Below, one piece after another: positions 58,912-64,000 of a stretch of DNA of 64,000 bases. Each line of letters begins with the position of its first letter. The first letter of the stretch is position 1. This DNA comes from Aquabacterium humicola (GTDB taxonomy: Bacteria > Pseudomonadota > Gammaproteobacteria > Burkholderiales > Burkholderiaceae_C). The notes beneath the pieces are model-generated. The model made no database searches. It saw only the letters and a program-made list of their open reading frames with translations, and was not told where the DNA came from. The stretch lies in the NCBI RefSeq assembly GCF_030167915.1, contig NZ_JARGNB010000003.1, positions 372,001-436,000 on the forward strand. The letters run 5' to 3'. A program made the position numbers and the translations under genes.

Positions 58912-60066
58912 ATGGCATTCGGCAGAACCTGGGCACGACGCGCCGCCGGCCTGGCCGCCTGCTGGCTGGCCACCGCCACCGCGCAGCCGGTGCTGACGGT
59001 GAAGATCGGGCATGCGGCGACGACCAGCGGCTGGGCGTCGGTGGTCGGCATCGAGAGCGAGAACGCCGCGCGGCTGGCGATCGAGCGACTCAACACCACC
59101 TCACTTCGCATCGACGGCCGGCAGGCGCACTTCGAGCTCGTCACCGACGACGACCAGGACACCGAGGCCGGCGCCCGACGTGCCGCGCAGGCGCTGCTGC
59201 GGGCCGGGGTGTCCGCCGTCGTCGGCCACATGACATCGGGGACGACCATCGCGGCCGGCCGCCTCTATGCCGAGGCCGGCATTGCCCTGATCGCGCCGTC
59301 GGCGACGGTGCCCGAGCTCCGGCGCCAGGGGCCGGCCACCAGCTTCCGGCTGGTGGCCGACGACCGCCAGGTCGCGCAGCTGCTCGGGCTGCATGCCGTG
59401 CAGCAGCTCGGCCTGCGGCGCTTCGCCGTGCTGGACGACGGTTCGGTGTACGGCCGCGGGCTCGCCGAGCAGTTCACGATGGCCGTGCGCGCCGCGGGCG
59501 CCCGCGTGGTCGAGCAGCGCCGCATCGAGCCCGATGCCGAGGACTTCGGCGAGTTCCTCGAGGCCGCCGCCGAGCGCGCGGCCGACGCGGTGGTGTTCGG
59601 CGGCTTCGATCCGCAGGCCGGCCAGCTGCTGCGACAGATGAACCTGCGCGGGCTGCGGGCACGCTTCATCACCGGCGACGGACCCTGCACGCCGGACCTT
59701 GTTTCCTATCATGCGATCGGCGCGGCCATGGATGATCAGGTGCTGTGCGCGCTGCCCGGCGGCATGCCCGGGGGGGATGACCCGGCGATCGCCGCGTTCG
59801 TCGGCGCCTATGCCCGCCGTTTCGGTGCCGAGCCCCGCTTCTACGGCGCGCACGTGCACGACGCGGTGCTGCTGATCGCCGACGCGATGCAGCGCGCCGG
59901 CACGGCCGAGCCGGCGCGCGTGCTCGAGGCGCTGGCGTCCACCGCGGGTTTCACCGGCCTGACCGGCACCATCACCTTCGACGAACGCGGCGAGCGCGTC
60001 CGGCCCCCGCTGGGCCTTTACACCTACCGCGGCGAGCTGCGCAGGCTCGTGCGCACCGTGCGCTGA
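58912..60066 (+). CDS. Branched-chain amino-acid-type ABC substrate-binding protein
   Basis: A 384-residue periplasmic binding protein, type I fold (LivJ/AmiC-like): signal peptide (RRAAGLAACWLATATAQ), then VLTVKIGHAATTSGWASVVG, the SGTTIAAGRLYAEAGIALIA block and PSATVPELRRQG. Transport genes are not adjacent. It may serve a distant transporter or be a sensor. The FNR-like promoter suggests anaerobic induction. Confidence 0.83.
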   Translation: MAFGRTWARRAAGLAACWLATATAQPVLTVKIGHAATTSGWASVVGIESENAARLAIERLNTTSLRIDGRQAHFELVTDDDQDTEAGARRAAQALLRAGVSAVVGHMTSGTTIAAGRLYAEAGIALIAPSATVPELRRQGPATSFRLVADDRQVAQLLGLHAVQQLGLRRFAVLDDGSVYGRGLAEQFTMAVRAAGARVVEQRRIEPDAEDFGEFLEAAAERAADAVVFGGFDPQAGQLLRQMNLRGLRARFITGDGPCTPDLVSYHAIGAAMDDQVLCALPGGMPGGDDPAIAAFVGAYARRFGAEPRFYGAHVHDAVLLIADAMQRAGTAEPARVLEALASTAGFTGLTGTITFDERGERVRPPLGLYTYRGELRRLVRTVR

Positions 60067-60073
60067 AGCGCCG

Positions 60074-61651
60074 CTACAGCCACTGCTCGGGCACGAACAG
60101 CCCCAGCAGCCACGATTTCAGGCGCTGCCAGACGCTGTCGTACGGTTCGTGCGCATGCACGGTCTGGCGGCCCTGCCGGTCGGTCTCGATCCATTCGATG
60201 CCGCGGTCGGCCGGCCGCAGCCGGTAGCTGCCGAGCGCGATGGCCTCGTCGAACACGCGGACGACCTGCTGCGCCAGCGCGGGGCTGTCGATCACCAGGC
60301 CGGCTTCGGTGTTCGCGCGCGCCGAGCGCGGGTCCAGGTTCATCGACCCGACGAAGAGCCAGCGGCGGTCGACCGCCAGCGTCTTGCTGTGCAGGCGGCC
60401 GGTGCTGCGGCGGAAGTCGTCGATGCGGCCGGCGTCGCGCGCCAGCGTCGGGCTCAGCTCGTGGATGCGAACGCCGGCCGCCAGCAGCGCCGGCCGATAA
60501 CGTGCATACGCGGCGTAGGCCAGCGGCTCGTCGGTCGCGCCGGCGGAGTTCGTCAGCAGCGTCACGCCGCCGGGCAGCTCGGCCGCGAGCCGGCGCATCA
60601 GCTGCATGCCGCGTTCCCCGGGAATGAAGTAGGGCGACATCACCAGCACCTGGTCGCGCGCCGAGTCCATCAGCGCCAGCGTCTGGTCCGACACCGTCGG
60701 CAGGCGCGGCCGCCCCGGTGCCTCGTCTGCGGCCTTGTCGGGATCGTCGGCCAGCACGCGGGCCGGTGCCCCCTGCAGCACCAGCTGGCCCTGCTCGAAC
60801 TGGCGCAGCAGGCTGGGCTGGCCGAACTGGTCGTGCTGGCGCTCGCCCAGGCGGACCGTCGCGTCGCGCACCGCCTCGTCGAAGTATTCGCGGTCCGCCG
60901 CGACGAGCGGCCGCGCGAGCAGCTGCTGCAGCGTGTAGACGCGGTCGCTGTTCCAGTAGCGGTCGAACACGGCGGACAGCTCGCGCACCACCGGGCCGGC
61001 GGATAGCACGTCGAGGTCGACGAAGTTGGCCTCGCGGCTGTTCATGAAGTACTCGTCGGCCACGTTGCGACCGCCGGAGACCGCCAGGCTGTTGTCGGCG
61101 ATCAGGAGCTTGTTGTGCATGCGGTGGTTGATGCGCTGCAGCTGCGGCAGCGACAGCAGCAGGCGAACGCCCACCGACGGCAGCCGCACCGGCAGCGGGT
61201 TGAACAGCCGCACGCTGACGTTGGCATGCGCCGCCAGCCCGGCCAGCAGGTCCTCGTCGCCGGCGGCGTACAGGTCGTCCACCAGCAGCCGCACGCGCAC
61301 GCCGCGCTGGGCGGCGTCGCGCAGCTCGCGCAGGAAGCCGCGCCCGGTGCGGTCGCCGGCGAGCACGTAGTACTGCACGTCGAGCGAGCGGGTGGCACGG
61401 CCGGCGAGCGCGATGCGGGCATTGAAGGCCGACTCGCCGGCGAACAGCAACCGGAAGCCGGAGCGTGCATCGCCGCCCTGGCCGGCCGGCGTGGCGGCGG
61501 CCGCCAAGCGGCCCAGCGGCGTGTCGGCGACGTCCTGCAGCGCCTGCTCGACCGGCCCCGGCTGATGGCGCGGCAGCCCGCTGCAGCCGCCGGCGCCTCC
61601 CAGCACGATCGCCAGCACGATCAGCAGCAGGGCATGGTGCAGCGCACGCAT
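60074..61651 (-). CDS. Phospholipase D-family cardiolipin synthase-like lipoprotein (ClsC/YmdC type)
   Basis: A 525-residue PLD-superfamily protein with an N-terminal lipobox (LGGAGGC). The two HKD motifs are HNKLLIADNSLAVSGGRN and LHSKTLAVDRRWLFVGSMN. The FNARIALAGRATRSLDVQYY strand is typical of ClsC-type enzymes, which make cardiolipin from phosphatidylglycerol and phosphatidylethanolamine. ATG 61651 is chosen over 61678 because the latter lies at the predicted transcription start. Confidence 0.85.
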   Translation of the reverse strand: MRALHHALLLIVLAIVLGGAGGCSGLPRHQPGPVEQALQDVADTPLGRLAAAATPAGQGGDARSGFRLLFAGESAFNARIALAGRATRSLDVQYYVLAGDRTGRGFLRELRDAAQRGVRVRLLVDDLYAAGDEDLLAGLAAHANVSVRLFNPLPVRLPSVGVRLLLSLPQLQRINHRMHNKLLIADNSLAVSGGRNVADEYFMNSREANFVDLDVLSAGPVVRELSAVFDRYWNSDRVYTLQQLLARPLVAADREYFDEAVRDATVRLGERQHDQFGQPSLLRQFEQGQLVLQGAPARVLADDPDKAADEAPGRPRLPTVSDQTLALMDSARDQVLVMSPYFIPGERGMQLMRRLAAELPGGVTLLTNSAGATDEPLAYAAYARYRPALLAAGVRIHELSPTLARDAGRIDDFRRSTGRLHSKTLAVDRRWLFVGSMNLDPRSARANTEAGLVIDSPALAQQVVRVFDEAIALGSYRLRPADRGIEWIETDRQGRQTVHAHEPYDSVWQRLKSWLLGLFVPEQWL

Positions 61652-61681
61652 CGGCAGTTCACGCGAAACGTCAACCACCCC

Positions 61682-61743
61682 ATCGTAGCGGCCGGGTCGC
61701 CCGCGCCGGCGCCGCGCGCCGCGGCCGCTTTGCGCAGGCTCAA
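61682..61743 (-). promoter_or_regulatory. Possible FNR-like class I promoter of the PLD gene
   Basis: Minus strand: TTGAG-CCTG-CGCAA (61730-61743; 7/10 match), then TACGAT as -10 at 61682-61687. The centre spacing of 52 bp puts the box near -61.5, class I. The box overlaps the stop of the upstream oxygenase gene, so chance is possible. Confidence 0.35.
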
Positions 61744-62741
61744 GCCGACCGCGTCGGCAGCACCGCCTGCTTCAGCTGGGGGAACACCTTGCCGACCTTC
61801 GCCAGCACGTAGTCGCCGTAGGTGCCGTCGAAGGCATGCACGCTGGCGCCGTCCCAGCGCGTCGCGTGGTCGTCGGTCGCCGCGCTGCGGATCGGCTCGA
61901 TGCGCGCGGCCATGTTGGGGTCGAAGAACAGCGGGAACGACAGGCGGTGGTGGCCGCTGGCATTGAGCTTCACGCGGTGCGGCGTGCTGTGGTACAGGCC
62001 GCCGGTCATGCGGTCGAGCATGTCGCCGATGTTGCAGACCAGCGATCCGGCGAGCGGCGGTGCGTCGATCCAGCCGCCGGGCGTGCGCACCTGCAGGCCG
62101 CCCACCGTGTCCTGGCGCAGCAGCGTCAGCAGCCCGTAGTCGGTGTGCTCGCCGACGCCGTCGCGCACGTCCAGGCCGTCGGGCACCGGGCGGCTCGGGT
62201 ACTGGAAGATGCGGAACAGCACCAGCGGGTCGGCGGTGTAGCGCGCGGCGAAATAGTCGGCCGGCAGGTCCAGCGACAGCGCGATCAGAGCCATCACGCG
62301 GTGGCCGAGCGCGGTGACGTCCGCGATGTAGTCGAGCACCGTGTCGCGGAAGCCGGGCAGCACGTCGTCGCCGGGCAGCAGGTTGCGGCCGTGCAGCGGT
62401 TCGCCGGCCCGCACGCGCGGGTCGTCGTCGGGCAGCTCGGTGCCGAGGTAGAGGCCTTCCTTCCAGTCCGGCCGGCCCGAGGTCAGCTCGCCGCCGAGCG
62501 GGAACCAGCCCCGCCATGCGCGGCCGCCCTTGTCCATGGACCACTGCTGCTTGAGCTCGTCGGGCAGCGCGAAGAAGCGGTGGCTCAGCGCCTCGAGCCG
62601 CTGCGCGCGCGCTTCGTCGAGGCCGTGGCCGACGAGGTAGAAGAAGCCCTGCGCGCGGCAGGCCTCGCCGATGCGCCGCGCCGCCTCGGCGTCCGGCGCG
62701 CGCAGGTCGACCAGCGACAGCGTTGTCGAGGCAGCGGGCAT
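61740..62741 (-). CDS. Isopenicillin N synthase-family 2-oxoglutarate/Fe(II)-type dioxygenase
   Basis: A 333-residue non-haem iron oxygenase: N-terminal DIOX_N region (CRAQGFFYLVGHGLDEARAQ), double-stranded beta-helix with HxD in GEHTDYGLLTLL, and distal His in YHSTPHRV; a C-terminal Arg in HRLSFPLFF likely binds the cosubstrate. Bacterial homologues are broadly annotated and the substrate is unknown. It is divergent from the racemase-like gene; its CATACT -10 ends 7 nt before the ATG. Confidence 0.85.
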   Translation of the reverse strand: MPAASTTLSLVDLRAPDAEAARRIGEACRAQGFFYLVGHGLDEARAQRLEALSHRFFALPDELKQQWSMDKGGRAWRGWFPLGGELTSGRPDWKEGLYLGTELPDDDPRVRAGEPLHGRNLLPGDDVLPGFRDTVLDYIADVTALGHRVMALIALSLDLPADYFAARYTADPLVLFRIFQYPSRPVPDGLDVRDGVGEHTDYGLLTLLRQDTVGGLQVRTPGGWIDAPPLAGSLVCNIGDMLDRMTGGLYHSTPHRVKLNASGHHRLSFPLFFDPNMAARIEPIRSAATDDHATRWDGASVHAFDGTYGDYVLAKVGKVFPQLKQAVLPTRSA

Positions 62742-62748
62742 GCGGTCC

Positions 62749-62774
62749 AGTATGCGCCCGGCCGGCCGCATACT
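62749..62774. promoter_or_regulatory. Mirror-image -10 elements of divergent leaderless promoters
   Basis: GTATGCG (62750-62756) and CGCATAC (62767-62773) are inverted repeats 10 bp apart. On each strand they create a CATACT -10 (62749-62754 leftward, 62769-62774 rightward), lying 7 and 6 nt before the two start codons. The core between them (GGCCGGCC) is also palindromic. Confidence 0.55.
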
Positions 62775-62780
62775 CGCCCG

Positions 62781-63461
62781 ATGCGCCCGTCCCTCGTCTT
62801 CCTGCACACCGCGCCGGTGCATGTGCCGACCTTCACCGCGCTGGCCGCCGAGCTCGCGCCGGGCTGCGACGCGCACCATGTCGTCGACGAGACGCTGCTC
62901 GCCGAGGCGCGGCACGCGGGCACCGGCGATGCCGCGCTGATCGCACGCGTGCAGGCCGCCATGCGGGCCGCCGCGCAGGCGCACGGCGCGGGCGCGGTGG
63001 TCTGCACCTGCTCGACGATCGGCGGCCTGGCCGAGCGCACGCCGACCGACGGGCGCTTCATCACGGCGCGCATCGACCGCGCGATGGCCGACCGCGCGGT
63101 GGCCAGCGGCCCGCGCATCCTGGTGGTCGCCGCGCTCGACAGCACGCTGGCGCCGACGGCCGCACTGCTGCAGGAGTCGGCTGATGTGGCCGGCCGCGCG
63201 ATCACGCCGCGCTGCGTGCTCGCCGAGGGGGCGTGGGCCTGCTTCGAGGCCGGGGACATCGCGCGCTATCACGAGCGCATCGCCGCGTGCGTGCGCACCG
63301 AGCGCGGCGACGCCGACGTCGTCGTGCTCGCGCAGGCCTCGATGGCGCCGGCGGCCGATCGCCTGGCCGACCTGGGCATCGACGTCCTGGCCAGCCCGCG
63401 GCTGGGCGTGCAGGCGATCGCCGAGCGGCTGGGTGCCGGCCCGCCCGACCGGCCGCGCTGA
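62781..63461 (+). CDS. Asp/Glu racemase-like protein
   Basis: A 226-residue protein like Asp/Glu/hydantoin racemases: PSLVFLHTAPVHVPTFTALA with FVCTCSTIGG (first Cys motif VVCTCSTIGGLAE), and the C-terminal VVVLAQASMAPAADRLADLG. The second catalytic Cys of classical two-Cys racemases is not evident; the relevant C-terminal position reads AQASM. It may therefore be a decarboxylase or isomerase relative. Leaderless promoter predicted. Confidence 0.68.
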   Translation: MRPSLVFLHTAPVHVPTFTALAAELAPGCDAHHVVDETLLAEARHAGTGDAALIARVQAAMRAAAQAHGAGAVVCTCSTIGGLAERTPTDGRFITARIDRAMADRAVASGPRILVVAALDSTLAPTAALLQESADVAGRAITPRCVLAEGAWACFEAGDIARYHERIAACVRTERGDADVVVLAQASMAPAADRLADLGIDVLASPRLGVQAIAERLGAGPPDRPR

Positions 63462-63533
63462 TCGGGCGAACTGGGCGTTCGCCACCTGATCGGCCGACCG
63501 GGCGGCCGACCTGATCGCTTCTCTGCATCCGCC

Positions 63534-63575
63534 TTGATCTGCGTCAGGAACACCTTGGGGTCGACTGCCTAGAGT
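63534..63575 (+). promoter_or_regulatory. FNR-like class II promoter of the nitronate monooxygenase gene
   Basis: TTGAT-CTGC-GTCAG (63534-63547; 8/10 match) followed at 32-bp centre spacing by TAGAGT (63570-63575). The GTG at 63584 begins 8 nt after the -10 and has no Shine-Dalgarno, so the transcript is predicted to be leaderless. Confidence 0.62.
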
Positions 63576-63583
63576 CACGCCCC

Positions 63584-64000
63584 GTGATTCCTCTCGAACT
63601 CGCCGCGCTGCTCGATCGCAGCGGCCTCCAACCGCTGCGCCTGCGCGGCCGCACGCTGCTGCCGATCCTGCAGGGCGGCATGGGCGTCGGCGTGTCGGCG
63701 CACCGCCTCGCCGGCAGCGTCGCCGCCCAGGGCGCGGTCGGCACGCTGTCCTCGGTCGACCTGCGCCGCCACCATCCCGACCTGATGGAGCGCACGCGCG
63801 GCCTCGGCGTCGGCCCTGAGGCCAAGCAGGCGATCGACGCGGCCAACCTGGAGGCGCTGGAGCGCGAGGTCACGGCCGCGCGCGCGCTGTCGCAGGGCCG
63901 CGGGCTGCTGGCGATGAACGTGATGCGCGCGGTCAGCGAATACGCGGCCTACGTGAAGCGCTCGCTGGCCGCCGGCATCGATGCCATCGTCGTCGGCGCC
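63584..64000 (+). CDS. Nitronate monooxygenase / 2-nitropropane dioxygenase family protein (partial)
   Basis: The 139 N-terminal residues of an FMN-dependent NPD-family protein, cut by the window end. It begins with GTG (IPLELAALLDRSGLQPLRLR), followed by LLPILQGGMGVGVSAHRLAG, the conserved QGGMG flavin-binding loop, and LAMNVMRAVSEYAAYVKRSL. Such enzymes oxidise alkyl nitronates. An FNR-like leaderless promoter is directly upstream, linking it to low-oxygen nitrogen metabolism by inference. In-frame coding continues without a stop to base 64000. Confidence 0.83.
   Translation, partial: MIPLELAALLDRSGLQPLRLRGRTLLPILQGGMGVGVSAHRLAGSVAAQGAVGTLSSVDLRRHHPDLMERTRGLGVGPEAKQAIDAANLEALEREVTAARALSQGRGLLAMNVMRAVSEYAAYVKRSLAAGIDAIVVGA

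Overview
This is a very GC-rich (about 70%), densely coded chromosomal window. Gene content and order suggest a facultatively denitrifying betaproteobacterium of the Burkholderiales (Rubrivivax/Leptothrix/Piscinibacter-like). That placement is inferred from gene families, the narXL-narK1K2GHJI-ppiC layout and the codon style, not from a marker gene. I see no rRNA, tRNA, CRISPR array, prophage or complete insertion sequence.

Layout. 1-3.3 kb: tail of a receiver-domain protein, then modABC (molybdate uptake) behind a ModE-type operator, with a one-domain ModE-like regulator facing it. 3.4-6.7 kb: a coniferyl-type aldehyde dehydrogenase and a divergent SDR/LysR pair. 6.75-15.4 kb: apbE and tetR diverge from an eight-gene lipid-modification operon (FAD oxidoreductase, DUF1365, cyclopropane synthase, chalcone-isomerase-like, GPH-type transporter, DUF3833 lipoprotein, SDR, NTF2-like). 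A 157-bp MITE-like element with a 5-bp target duplication sits at its 3' end. 15.6-20.1 kb: a secreted/outer-membrane cluster that looks copper-linked (DUF3570 barrel, DUF4266 lipoprotein, YcnI-like, DUF2946-like). 20.1-25.9 kb: an FNR-type regulator, a Pat-type acyl-CoA synthetase/acetyltransferase, a Cys-rich copper-storage protein, a DUF6064 membrane protein and a solute-binding protein. 26-30 kb: a chromate-resistance operon (chrB, chrA, SOD-like/rhodanese fusion, ATP-grasp). 30-38 kb: hydrolase, three universal stress proteins, trxC, a 1145-residue cohesin/PEP-CTERM/dockerin protein, a formate/nitrite transporter lacking its first helix, and a DksA/TraR protein. 38-43.8 kb: narXL, hemerythrin, YitT, an Aer-like chemoreceptor. 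44-55.6 kb: narK1 narK2 narGHJI ppiC and a beta-carbonic anhydrase. 55.7-64 kb: small lipoproteins, GST, EthD, MoaF-like, a receiver protein, a branched-chain-type binding protein, a ClsC-like phospholipase D, a 2OG-Fe oxygenase, an Asp/Glu-racemase-like protein and a truncated nitronate monooxygenase.

How it fits together. Respiratory nitrate reduction is the core: ModABC supplies Mo for NarG, NarXL senses nitrate, NarK1/K2 move nitrate and nitrite, NarGHJI reduces nitrate, and an FNR-family regulator lies in the same window. FNR-like boxes (TTGAT-N4-ATCAA type) recur upstream of genes outside nar. At most of them the box centre lies 31-33 bp from a good -10 hexamer, the class II FNR geometry. 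At five of these promoters the start codon lies only 6-8 nt after the -10, so the mRNAs are predicted to be leaderless. The window therefore looks like an oxygen/nitrate-responsive neighbourhood with linked metal (Mo, Cu, Cr) and stress functions.
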